Position numbers and translations under genes: made by a program. Shown here in pieces: positions 18,325 through 26,436 of a stretch of DNA of 64,000 nucleotides. Every line of letters starts with the position of its first letter. The first letter of the stretch is position 1. This stretch comes from Streptomyces sp. NK08204 (GTDB lineage: Bacteria; Actinomycetota; Actinomycetes; Streptomycetales; Streptomycetaceae), in NCBI RefSeq assembly GCF_020400585.1, contig NZ_JAINVF010000012.1, forward strand, positions 153,660 to 217,659, in the 5' to 3' direction. The notes under the pieces were generated by a model, which did no database searches, had not been told where the DNA came from, and worked only from the letters and a program-made list of their open reading frames with translations.

Positions 18325-18954
18325 TCAGGGTTGTACGGTCCGACGCCGGCCCGCCTCGATGATCTCCGTCGCGTCCAGGGTGACCTTCGCGCCGACGGAG
18401 TCGGGCAGGGTGACCGACTCGCCGGGAGAGTAGACGCGGTGGCTGCCGTACTCGCCCTCGGCCGGTTCGGTGAGGACGTGGAGGCGCTGGTGCTTGCGGT
18501 CGACCACGACGTAGACGGGGACCTGGGCCTGGGCATAGGCGACGACCTTGGTCTTCAGGTCGTCCTTCCAGTTGCTGGACGTGACCTCCAGGACGAGGCG
18601 GAAGCAGCCCGGGTCGTAGCAGTTGTTGCTGATGAAGTGGTCGTCGATGTCGGCGTCCACCACCACGAGGTCGGGAATGACGTAGTCCTCGTCGCCTGTG
18701 GGGAGCCAGAGTCCGACGTTCTGGAGGACCTCGGTTTCGCCGCCGTGCAGACCTGCTGCGATGAACGGGATCATGAGCCCGGTCAGGGCGCGGGCGTGAG
18801 GGGCATCCGGGGACGGGGTCACGAGGAGATGGCCTCCGATGATCTCGACGCGGTAGCCCGGATGGCGCTCCATGATCTCGTCGGCGATGGTCGTGAGGCT
18901 GACCGGCTCTTCGTCTTCGTGGGCGAAGGGCTGCTCGACGGAAGCTGCGGACAT
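18325..18954 (-). CDS. Uma2-family endonuclease-like protein (intact)
   Basis: A 209-residue Uma2-family protein with a predicted PD-(D/E)XK nuclease fold. The ATG at 18954 has GGGAGG upstream and begins MSAASVEQ; a longer start at 18990 is less likely. Core features include IPDLVVVDADI and, after it, FRLVLEVTSSNWKDDLKTKVVAYAQAQVPVYVVVD, holding the D...E-x-K-type arrangement. Streptomyces genomes carry dozens of these genes with no settled function. It is the reference copy for the two broken relatives at 2753-3398 and 16502-16894. Confidence 0.85.
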   Translation of the reverse strand: MSAASVEQPFAHEDEEPVSLTTIADEIMERHPGYRVEIIGGHLLVTPSPDAPHARALTGLMIPFIAAGLHGGETEVLQNVGLWLPTGDEDYVIPDLVVVDADIDDHFISNNCYDPGCFRLVLEVTSSNWKDDLKTKVVAYAQAQVPVYVVVDRKHQRLHVLTEPAEGEYGSHRVYSPGESVTLPDSVGAKVTLDATEIIEAGRRRTVQP

Positions 18955-19049
18955 CAGGTGCCTCCCGTGGGCTGGTGTCGAGAGCATCATCGTAGGTCGG
19001 AGGCAGCCCGCATGTCCTTCGCGGCCATGCTCACCCGATCGTGTGGCAT

Positions 19050-19094
19050 ATGCCCGAGGGCCCCGTTCCCAGCGGGAAACGGGGCCCTCGGCAT
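19050..19094 (-). terminator. Terminator of the sdh operon
   Basis: A near-perfect inverted repeat of about 20 bases per arm (arms begin ATGCCCGAGGGCCCCG and end CGGGGCCCTCGGCAT) lies 14 bases after the sdhB stop codon. Confidence 0.85.
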
Positions 19095-19107
19095 GGCCGA
19101 CGGAAGA

Positions 19108-19872
19108 TCAGTAGCGACGCGTGATCAGCGCGCGCTTCACTTCCTGGATCGCCTTCGTGACCTCGATACCGCGCGGGCAGGCGTCCGTGCAGTTGAAGGT
19201 CGTACGGCAGCGCCAGACGCCGTCCTTGTCGTTGAGGATCTCCAGGCGCTGCTCGCCCGCCTCGTCACGGCTGTCGAAGATGAAGCGGTGGGCGTTCACG
19301 ATCGCGGCCGGGCCGAAGTACTGGCCGTCGTTCCAGAACACCGGGCAGGAGGAGGTGCAGGCCGCGCAGAGGATGCACTTCGTCGTGTCGTCGAAGCGCT
19401 CGCGGTCCTCGGCCGACTGCAGACGCTCCCGGGTCGGCTCGTTCGTGTCCTTCGTGATGAGGAAGGGCATGACGTCGCGGTACGCCTGGAAGAACGGCTC
19501 CATGTCCACGACCAGGTCCTTGAGGACCGTCAGGCCCTTGATGGGCTCGATCGTGATCGGCTTGTCGGGGTTGATGTCCTTGATCAGGGTCTTGCAGGCA
19601 AGACGGTTCTTGCCGTTGATCCGCATCGCGTCCGAGCCGCAGATGCCGTGCGCGCAGGAGCGGCGGAAGGTGAGGGTGCCGTCGAGGTCCCACTTGATCT
19701 TGTGGAGGCCGTCGAGGACACGCTCCTTCGGGTCGATCTCCAGCTGGAAGTCTTCCCAGGTCGGCTCCGCCGAGACTTCCGGGTTGAAGCGGCGGACCCG
19801 GAAGGTGACCGTGATGTAGGGGGACGCCGCCTGGGCGTCCGCCTCGGCCTTGTCCAGAACAGGGGTTGCCAT
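19108..19872 (-). CDS. sdhB: Succinate dehydrogenase iron-sulfur subunit
   Basis: The 254-residue electron-transfer subunit of complex II. It carries electrons from SdhA FAD to the membrane quinone site. The 2Fe-2S ligands appear in CAHGICGSDAM with a later Cys in NRLAC; the 4Fe-4S and 3Fe-4S ligands in CILCAACTSSCP and CTDACPRG. Length and motif order match bacterial SdhB. Its ATG overlaps the sdhA stop (TGATG), indicating translational coupling. It is the last gene of the operon, followed by a strong hairpin. Confidence 0.97.
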   Translation of the reverse strand: MATPVLDKAEADAQAASPYITVTFRVRRFNPEVSAEPTWEDFQLEIDPKERVLDGLHKIKWDLDGTLTFRRSCAHGICGSDAMRINGKNRLACKTLIKDINPDKPITIEPIKGLTVLKDLVVDMEPFFQAYRDVMPFLITKDTNEPTRERLQSAEDRERFDDTTKCILCAACTSSCPVFWNDGQYFGPAAIVNAHRFIFDSRDEAGEQRLEILNDKDGVWRCRTTFNCTDACPRGIEVTKAIQEVKRALITRRY

Positions 19873-21626
19873 CAGTACTTACGCTCCATCGGCTGGTAGC
19901 GGGTCTGGACGACCGGCTTGTAGTCGAGACGGACGGTTTCCGAGCCGTCGGCGCCGACCTCGCGGTACGCCATGGTGTGGCGCATGAAGTTGACGTCGTC
20001 GCGGTTCGGGTAGTCCTCGCGGTAGTGACCGCCGCGGGACTCCTTGCGGGCGAGGGCCGACACCGCCATGACCTCGGCCAGGTCGAGCAGGTTGCCCAGC
20101 TCGATCGCCTCAAGGAGGTCCGTGTTGAAACGCTTGCCCTTGTCCTGGATCGCCACGTTCTTGTAGCGCTCCTTGAGCTCGGCGATCTTCTCGACCGCCG
20201 TCTTGATCGTCTGCTCGGTGCGGAACACCATGACGTTCGCGTCCATGGTCTCCTGCAGCTCGCGACGGAGCTGGGCCACCCGCTCGTTGCCGGTGGAGTT
20301 GCGCAGCTGCTCGATCTGCTCGACGACCAACTCGGCGGGGTTCTCCGGCAGCTCGACGAAGCCCGCCTTCTGCGAGTACTCCGCCGCCGCGATGCCGGCC
20401 CGGCGGCCGAAGACGTTGATGTCCAGCAGGGAGTTCGTGCCGAGGCGGTTCGCGCCGTGGACCGACACGCAGGCGACCTCGCCGGCCGCGTACAGGCCGG
20501 GGACGACCGTGGTGTTGTCCGCCAGGACCTCACCCTCGACGTTGGTCGGGATGCCGCCCATCGCGTAGTGGGCGGTCGGCTGGATCGGGATCGGGTCCGT
20601 GTAGGGCTCGATGCCGAGGTAGGTGCGCGCGAACTCCGTGATGTCCGGGAGCTTCGCGTCCAGCTGCTCCGGCGGCAGGTGGGTGAGGTCCAGGTAGACG
20701 TGGTCGCCCTCGGGACCGCAGCCGCGGCCCTCGCGGATCTCCGTGTAGATGGACCGGGACACGACGTCACGGGACGCCAGGTCCTTCATGACCGGCGCGT
20801 ACTTCTCCATGAAGCGCTCGCCGTCCTTGTTGCGCAGGATGCCGCCCTCACCGCGGGCGCCCTCCGTCAGCAGGATGCCCATGCGCCAGATGCCGGTCGG
20901 GTGGAACTGGAAGAACTCCATGTCCTCCAGCGGCAGGCCACGGCGGTACACCGCCGCCTGGCCGTCACCGGTCAGCGTGTGCGCGTTCGACGTCACCTTG
21001 AAGAACTTGCCGCAGCCGCCGGAGGCGTAGATGACGGCCTTCGCCTGGAAGATGTGGATCTCGCCGGTCGCCAGCTCGTACGCGACGACACCGGCCGACC
21101 GCTTGACGCCGTCGACCTCGGTGATCAGCTGGTCCAGGACGTAGAACTCGTTGAAGAACTCCACACCCTCCTTGACGCAGTTCTGGTACAGCGTCTGGAG
21201 GATCATGTGGCCGGTGCGGTCCGCCGCGTAGCAGGACCGGCGGACCGGGGCCTCACCGTGGTTACGGCTGTGACCGCCGAAGCGGCGCTGGTCGATGGTG
21301 CCGTTCGGGGTCCGGTTGAACGGCAGGCCCATCTTCTCCAGGTCGAGGACGGCGTCGATGGCCTCCTTCGCCAGGATCTCGGCGGCGTCCTGGTCGACCA
21401 GGTAGTCACCGCCCTTGACCGTGTCGAAGGTGTGCCACTCCCAGTTGTCCTCCTCCACGTTGGCCAGCGCGGCGGCCATGCCGCCCTGCGCGGCGCCCGT
21501 GTGGGAGCGGGTGGGGTAGAGCTTGGTCAGGACAGCGGTCCGGCTGCGCTTCGTCGACTCGATGGCCGCGCGCATGCCGGCTCCGCCGGCGCCGACGATG
21601 ACGGTGTCGTACTTGTGGATCTTCAT
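19872..21626 (-). CDS. sdhA: Succinate dehydrogenase flavoprotein subunit
   Basis: The 584-residue catalytic subunit oxidising succinate to fumarate. The N-terminal FAD site is VIVGAGGAGMRAA; the segment SHTGAAQGGMAAAL contains the His that binds FAD covalently in this family. The substrate region includes HPTGIW, and RGEGGILRNKDGERFM is the conserved catalytic area. The C-terminus is the usual SdhA helical domain. It follows sdhD by about 19 bp and overlaps sdhB by one base. Confidence 0.97.
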   Translation of the reverse strand: MKIHKYDTVIVGAGGAGMRAAIESTKRSRTAVLTKLYPTRSHTGAAQGGMAAALANVEEDNWEWHTFDTVKGGDYLVDQDAAEILAKEAIDAVLDLEKMGLPFNRTPNGTIDQRRFGGHSRNHGEAPVRRSCYAADRTGHMILQTLYQNCVKEGVEFFNEFYVLDQLITEVDGVKRSAGVVAYELATGEIHIFQAKAVIYASGGCGKFFKVTSNAHTLTGDGQAAVYRRGLPLEDMEFFQFHPTGIWRMGILLTEGARGEGGILRNKDGERFMEKYAPVMKDLASRDVVSRSIYTEIREGRGCGPEGDHVYLDLTHLPPEQLDAKLPDITEFARTYLGIEPYTDPIPIQPTAHYAMGGIPTNVEGEVLADNTTVVPGLYAAGEVACVSVHGANRLGTNSLLDINVFGRRAGIAAAEYSQKAGFVELPENPAELVVEQIEQLRNSTGNERVAQLRRELQETMDANVMVFRTEQTIKTAVEKIAELKERYKNVAIQDKGKRFNTDLLEAIELGNLLDLAEVMAVSALARKESRGGHYREDYPNRDDVNFMRHTMAYREVGADGSETVRLDYKPVVQTRYQPMERKY

Positions 21627-21645
21627 GATTCTCGCAGCCCCGTGC

Positions 21646-22125
21646 CTAGCGGATGTTCGGGTCGAAGGTGAAGATCACCAGCGTGCCCAGCAGGATGGTG
21701 AACACCGTGGCGGTGTAGAGCAGCCCCTTCAGCCACAGCCGGCTGTTCGGCCGCTCCGCGTAGTCGTTGATGATCGTGCGCAGGCCGTTGGACCCGTGCA
21801 GCATCGCGAGCCACAGCATCAGCAGGTCCCAGACCTGCCAGAACGGGGACGCCCAGCGGCCGGCCACGAAGGCGAAGCCGAGCTTGGAGACACCGCCGTC
21901 CAGCATCAGCTGGATCAGGATGTGGCCGACGACGAGGACGACCAGCACGACGCCGGACAGGCGCATGAACAGCCAGGCCGCCATCTCGAAGTTGCCCCGG
22001 GTGGACCTCGGGGTCTTCTTGGTGCGCTTGCGCGGCGCCTCGATGAGCGGGGCCGGGTTGTCGACGGAGTAGACGGGGGCGCCCTCGACGGGGCCGACTC
22101 CGGTGGGGATTTCAGTCGTGGACAT
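21646..22125 (-). CDS. sdhD: Succinate dehydrogenase hydrophobic anchor subunit
   Basis: A 159-residue membrane anchor of complex II. After a polar N-terminal region rich in Lys/Arg (about residues 35-45) there are three membrane helices: around MRLSGVVLVVLVVGHILIQ, WQVWDLLMLWLAMLHGSNGL and LLYTATVFTILLGTLVIF. His residues in the first two helices are candidate heme ligands. The start is the ATG at 22125, 5 bp after sdhC, so the anchors are tightly coupled. Assignment comes from position and membrane pattern. Confidence 0.92.
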   Translation of the reverse strand: MSTTEIPTGVGPVEGAPVYSVDNPAPLIEAPRKRTKKTPRSTRGNFEMAAWLFMRLSGVVLVVLVVGHILIQLMLDGGVSKLGFAFVAGRWASPFWQVWDLLMLWLAMLHGSNGLRTIINDYAERPNSRLWLKGLLYTATVFTILLGTLVIFTFDPNIR

Positions 22126-22130
22126 GGGCG

Positions 22131-22511
22131 TCAGCTCCCGAACAGGATTCGAGCGGCGTGGCCGAGGACGGGGTAGAACGCCCCACCCATGAGAACGACC
22201 CAGATGCCGACGACGGACCAGAGCATCTGCTTCTGGTAGCGAGGACCCTTCGACCAGAAGTCGACAGCGATGACGCGCAGGCCGTTGAGTGCGTGGAAGA
22301 GGATGGCGGCGGTGAGGCCGTACTCCAGCAGCGAAACGATCGGCGTCTTGTAGGTGGCTACGACCTTGTCGTAGTCCTCGGGGCTGACACGGACGAGAGC
22401 GGTGTCCAGCACATGGACGAACAGGAAGAAGAAAATGAGGACGCCGGTGACTCGGTGAGCCACCCAGGACCACATTCCTTCCCGGCCGCGGTACAGCGTT
22501 CCAGCCGGCAC
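22131..22511 (-). CDS. sdhC: Succinate dehydrogenase cytochrome b556 subunit
   Basis: A 126-residue membrane subunit and first gene of the sdhCDAB operon. It shows the SdhC signature HRVTGVLIFFFLFVHVLD near the N-terminus, with a heme-ligand candidate in AAILFHALNGLRVIAVDF, and three membrane helices. Together with SdhD it forms the quinone site. The roughly 190-bp gap upstream should hold the operon promoter, and the OHCU decarboxylase gene lies beyond it on the same strand. Confidence 0.95.
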   Translation of the reverse strand: MPAGTLYRGREGMWSWVAHRVTGVLIFFFLFVHVLDTALVRVSPEDYDKVVATYKTPIVSLLEYGLTAAILFHALNGLRVIAVDFWSKGPRYQKQMLWSVVGIWVVLMGGAFYPVLGHAARILFGS

Positions 22512-22703
22512 GGAAGAACCCTCCGGGAGCGGGGACTAGGGCCGCGCCGGCTTCACTGTCGGTCGGGCCCGGCCGGGTACGGTCCACCGGCCCCCAGCAT
22601 CGTAGCCATGCGCTGGGCCGTCCTTTACGGGGGGCCTACCTTGTGTGATCAAAATGGCACCGGATGGGGTAGGCCGTGGCGGCTGCCGGGGTGGTCTGTG
22701 CCG

Positions 22704-23276
22704 TTATGTGCCGTGTGCGGGTGCGTGGGGGCTGGTGGCGCGGCGCGGCGGAGCCGCAGGTGAGCACGGTCCCGCGCCTTGGAGGAGGCGTGTCAGGCGT
22801 TCTCTCGCCAGGCGCCGGAGTTCGTCCCAGGCCACCACCCGCTCGTCCTCCGGATCGTTTGTCAATCGTGACCGGATGCCCTCGAGGATGCGGTCGATGA
22901 CCTCCTCCGGGTGAGCATCGCCCAGGTAGATGACGAACGCGTGTCCGAATCTGGCCTCATAGGCGGCGTGTGCCGCGCTGAGGGCCATGTGGGCCGCGGA
23001 GTAGCTGCCCTCCGGGAGCTGGGGCAGGGCCTCACCGGCCAGCGCCTCGGTGAGGTCGCCCGGGGCCAGGTCGTACGCCGCCTCGTCCGCCGCGGCCAGG
23101 AGGGCGTCCAGGTCGGGGTAGGGGCGGTGGTCGGTGATGCGGCCGGACCAGCGCGGACTGCGCAGGCAGTGGAGGAGGAGTGCGCGGGCCTCGTCGGCGT
23201 GGGCGGCGTTGAAGGCGTCCAGCGGGTGGGGAAGAGAGGGGAGGCGGTGGGCGGGCAGCGTGAGTCCTCGAGGCAC
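22704..23276 (-). CDS. 2-oxo-4-hydroxy-4-carboxy-5-ureidoimidazoline (OHCU) decarboxylase
   Basis: A 190-residue enzyme of purine catabolism that decarboxylates OHCU to S-allantoin after urate oxidase and HIU hydrolase. Recognisable blocks are LDAFNAAHADEARALLLHC, WSGRITDHRPYPDLDALLAAAD, the conserved AAYEARFGHAFVIYL and ILEGIRSRLTNDPEDE. The last block is the LxxRLxND signature of the family. The C-terminal 15-20 residues (Pro/Ala-rich) are probably disordered. No other ureide-pathway gene is in the window, so it acts with partners encoded elsewhere. Confidence 0.9.
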   Translation of the reverse strand: MPRGLTLPAHRLPSLPHPLDAFNAAHADEARALLLHCLRSPRWSGRITDHRPYPDLDALLAAADEAAYDLAPGDLTEALAGEALPQLPEGSYSAAHMALSAAHAAYEARFGHAFVIYLGDAHPEEVIDRILEGIRSRLTNDPEDERVVAWDELRRLARERLTRLLQGAGPCSPAAPPRRATSPHAPAHGT

Positions 23277-23430
23277 ATGGAGTGTGGCAGGGGATGCTGT
23301 GAAAGTTGTGTCGTCACGTTATCGAGGGTGGTCACAGCGTGGCCGACGGGGGCCCGCATTTCACCCGAACGGGAGAGTTTCGCAGCGACTCGATGACGAA
23401 TGAGGCGACGAAAGGTCGTAGGTTGGCCGA

Positions 23431-25086
23431 GTGAGCCAGCACAGGCACCGTGCCTCGTCGCAGCAGGTGACGCGGAAGCGGGCGGTGGTCGCCGCCGCGT
23501 TCGCCGGGACCGTCGCGCTCGGGGTGGGTATCGGCGTGTGGGCCTCGGTGGACGGGGGTGGAGGGAACCCGGAGAAGGGGCTCCACCCGGCCTCCTCGGG
23601 GCGGGCGAGCGGCACGGGTGCGACCGGGCACAGCCCCGGCCCCAAGGCCACCCCCACACGGTCCTACCCCTTGTCCCGGGCGCCGCGCACGATACCCGCG
23701 GTGCACTCCCACACCCCGGCGCGCGGTCCCGGCTGGCAGCCCCGCAGGGGAGAGCGGGTGGTGGTGAGCGACCTCGCGCTGGCCGACGAGGGGCGGCTGA
23801 CAGCCGGGGAGCTGGGGCTGACGTACGCGGGAAAGAAGGACGACGTACGGGCGGGCGACGTACGGCTCGCGCTCGGCGGCGGCGGGAACCCGGAGTCGTA
23901 CTCCATGACCGTGCGCGGCGGGCGCGTCGACATCAGCGGGCCGGGTGACGCGGGGGTCTTCTACGGCACCCGCACCCTGAAGCAGGAGGTCCACGGCGGG
24001 GGCGCGGCTCCGGAGGGGGTCGTGCGGGACGAGCCCGCCAAGGCGGTGCGCGGATTCAATCTCGACATCGCGCGCAAACCGTACACGGAGACCTGGATCG
24101 AGGACCGGATACGCGAGCTGGGGGACCTGAAGTTCAACGAGCTGGGGCTGCACTTCTCCGACGACCAGGCCTTCCGGATCGAGTCCAGCAGCCACCCCGA
24201 GATCGTCGCCCCGGACCATCTGAGCAAGGCACAGGTCAAACGGATCGTGGACCTGGCCGCCGCCCGGCACATCACCGTCGTACCGGAGATCGACTCCCCG
24301 GGCCACCTGGGCGCGGTCCTGGCCGCCCACCCCGAGCTGCAGCTGCGCAACGCGAAGGGGGTCGCCACGCGCGGCGCCATCGACATCTCCAAGCCCGCCT
24401 CCGCACAACTCGTCGACGATCTGCTGAACGAGTACGCGGGCCTGTTCACCGGCGGGCAGTGGCATCTGGGCGGGGACGAGTACCAGGCCCTGGCCGTGCC
24501 GAACCCCCAGGCGTCGTACCCGCAGCTGGCCGCCGCCGCCCGGAAGGCCTACGGCCCCGGCGGCACCGTCGCCGACCTCGCCACCGGCTGGCTCAACGAC
24601 CGCGCCGGAACCGCCCGCGTGCACAGCAGGACCCTGCGGGCCTGGAACGACGGCTTCTTCCGCGGCACCTCCGTGCAGCCCGCCAAGGACCTCCAGGCCG
24701 CCTACTGGACCGGCAAGGAGCGGGGTGCCCGGCTGCCGGCGGAGTACCTGGGCGAGGGCCGGAAGGTCGTCAACTACAACGACGAGTTCCTCTACTACGT
24801 CCTCGGGCAACCGCAGACCTTCGTGTACCCGACGGGGCAGCGGATCTACGAGCAGTGGAACCCGCGGGTGCTGCGCGGCACGGTCGCCGTACCGGCGCGC
24901 TACGACGGGCAGATCCTCGGCGGCTTCTTCGCCGTCTGGAGCGACCGGCCGGACGCACAGACCCAGGACCAGGTCGCCGCGGGCATCCGGATGCCGCTGC
25001 GGGCCACCGTCCAGAAGCTGTGGGACCCGGGTGCCCCGCCGCTGTCCTGGGCCGACTTCCGCAGGCTCGCGGACCGGCTGGGCTGA
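23431..25086 (+). CDS. Secreted beta-N-acetylhexosaminidase, GH20
   Basis: A 551-residue exported glycoside hydrolase that removes terminal N-acetylhexosamine, for example from chitin fragments or wall glycans. The N-terminus is basic with a hydrophobic segment at about residues 19-40, then a Gly/Pro-rich linker. A GH20b-like domain precedes the TIM barrel, which starts around GFNLDIARKPYT. The catalytic pair is Asp349-Glu350 in HLGGDEY, with the neighbouring EIDSPGHLGAV barrel strand typical of GH20. The start is GTG at 23431 with a weak ribosome site. It is divergent from the OHCU gene. Confidence 0.93.
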   Translation: MSQHRHRASSQQVTRKRAVVAAAFAGTVALGVGIGVWASVDGGGGNPEKGLHPASSGRASGTGATGHSPGPKATPTRSYPLSRAPRTIPAVHSHTPARGPGWQPRRGERVVVSDLALADEGRLTAGELGLTYAGKKDDVRAGDVRLALGGGGNPESYSMTVRGGRVDISGPGDAGVFYGTRTLKQEVHGGGAAPEGVVRDEPAKAVRGFNLDIARKPYTETWIEDRIRELGDLKFNELGLHFSDDQAFRIESSSHPEIVAPDHLSKAQVKRIVDLAAARHITVVPEIDSPGHLGAVLAAHPELQLRNAKGVATRGAIDISKPASAQLVDDLLNEYAGLFTGGQWHLGGDEYQALAVPNPQASYPQLAAAARKAYGPGGTVADLATGWLNDRAGTARVHSRTLRAWNDGFFRGTSVQPAKDLQAAYWTGKERGARLPAEYLGEGRKVVNYNDEFLYYVLGQPQTFVYPTGQRIYEQWNPRVLRGTVAVPARYDGQILGGFFAVWSDRPDAQTQDQVAAGIRMPLRATVQKLWDPGAPPLSWADFRRLADRLG

Positions 25087-25192
25087 CCTCCTTGGCTGAA
25101 ATCCCGTCACTGTGACACTCCTGGGCCGTCGCACGCAGTAAGGGGAAGTGCGGGCTCCGTATAGGTCGGCGCCCTGGCTAGGGAGGCTTTTG

Positions 25193-25810
25193 ATGAGCCT
25201 GTTGGAACTGATCGCACAGGCCGACGAACGCGGACTGGCCGCTGGCGGACTGGCTTGTTTGGATCGGTGCGTGCCCCTGTTCGGCGGCGACGACGAGGCG
25301 CTGCGCCCCCTGTGGGCGCACCTCGCCGACGGCTCGGAGTGGGCCGAGAGCCTGCGGAAGGCGCGCGCCGCGCTCGACCCGGGCGACCCGGGCGACGCGG
25401 ACGACGCGGGCGACGAGGCCGCGGTGGACGGGGAGCCCGCCGGGGACGAGGCCGCGCTGCTCGTCCGCCGCATGCTGCAGGCCGCCCCGGCCGAGCGCAC
25501 CGCCGACGCGCTGCGGGCCTGGGCCGACGCCTGCTCCGTCGCCTCCCTGCGCATCCACCGGCTGCTCGACCCCGCCGTCGACGACACCACCCCGGCCGAC
25601 GACATCGAGGCCGAGCGGGCGGGCGGTCCGGAGAGCGCGTCCCCGCTGGTGGCCGCCGAGCTGCGACGCCAGGTCCTCGTCCTGGAACTGCTCGCCGAAC
25701 ACGGCAAGCGGGGCCTGCGCCGCGCCCTGGACGTCTCGGTCGAGGGCCGGCGGGTACTGCGCGCGGTGGTCTCGCGCCGGGCCCGCGGCGGAGTCAAGCC
25801 CGGTTGCTGA
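25193..25810 (+). CDS. Conserved hypothetical helical protein
   Basis: A 205-residue cytoplasmic-looking protein. The ATG at 25193 has GGGAGG at 25181-25186. It is Ala/Leu/Arg-rich and predicted mostly helical, with a low-complexity acidic insert (DPGDPGDADDAGDEAA, about residues 62-78). Neither a signal peptide nor a membrane segment is seen. No enzymatic motif is recognised. It is 106 bp downstream of the GH20 gene and 110 bp before another unknown on the same strand, so a loose transcription unit is possible. Confidence 0.75.
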   Translation: MSLLELIAQADERGLAAGGLACLDRCVPLFGGDDEALRPLWAHLADGSEWAESLRKARAALDPGDPGDADDAGDEAAVDGEPAGDEAALLVRRMLQAAPAERTADALRAWADACSVASLRIHRLLDPAVDDTTPADDIEAERAGGPESASPLVAAELRRQVLVLELLAEHGKRGLRRALDVSVEGRRVLRAVVSRRARGGVKPGC

Positions 25811-25920
25811 AAGGTTCCTGTGACGGTCGTGGGTACGGCGGAGCTGAGGCGGTCCTGCCTCACCCGGTGGAACCTGCCGGACCGAGTGACGTATGCCCTG
25901 TCCGAGCCGCTCTTCCCTAT

Positions 25921-26322
25921 GTGACAGCCCAGTACGTGACAGCACATCAGGAGACCAGGCCGAACGCCGCGACCAAACCCGTGCGGTGGGCGGCGGACGC
26001 GGTGGCCACCCTGCGCGAGGGCGCGCGGGTGCGGCTCGACTACTCGGCGCAGAGCCTGTGGCGGGTGGACCGGATGATCGGCGAGATACGGCAGGAGAAC
26101 CCGCCGTACGCGGCGGTCGAGCACGTGCTGCGCGGCTTCGGGGCCTACGCCGGCGAGGTGATCGTCCGCGAGACCGGCGCCGAGTGGTGGGCCACCGGCG
26201 GCGACCACTGGGTCCGCACCCCCGACGGCCGCCTGTGGGACCCCATCGACGAGGCCCGGCGCTGCTACGGCGGCCACGGCTCGCTGCGTCTGCTGTGCCG
26301 GGACGCGACCGCCTCGGCGTGA
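25921..26322 (+). CDS. Hypothetical protein, paralogue of 33876-34337
   Basis: A 133-residue protein with no signal peptide. Two GTG starts (25921 and 25936) fit; the first is used here. The block LDYSAQSLWRVDRMIGEI, then GFGAYAGEVIVRETGAEWW, then VRTPDGRLWDPIDEA aligns segment by segment with the protein at 33876-34337. The pair therefore belongs to one small family of unknown function (helix pair followed by a beta segment with a PDGR turn). No catalytic residues stand out. Confidence 0.75.
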   Translation: MTAQYVTAHQETRPNAATKPVRWAADAVATLREGARVRLDYSAQSLWRVDRMIGEIRQENPPYAAVEHVLRGFGAYAGEVIVRETGAEWWATGGDHWVRTPDGRLWDPIDEARRCYGGHGSLRLLCRDATASA

Positions 26323-26343
26323 GGAGACTGCCGCCTGACACTC

Positions 26344-26384
26344 GGCCGGCCGGGGCCCGTTGCTCGGACGGGTCCCGGCCGGCC
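26344..26384. terminator. Strong bidirectional hairpin terminator
   Basis: A 17-bp stem (GGCCGGCCGGGGCCCGT against ACGGGTCCCGGCCGGCC) with a 7-base loop and one mismatched pair sits between the convergent genes ending at 26322 and 26437. Confidence 0.85.
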
Positions 26385-26436
26385 GGACGCGGGTACGGCG
26401 TGACGGTTCTGCCGCGTCACGCCGTCGCGTTCGTCG

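Noticed and set aside
23332..26277. A 981-codon minus-strand frame across the GH20 gene.
   Set aside because: It is antisense to a GH20 enzyme with intact catalytic motifs and has no recognisable domain.
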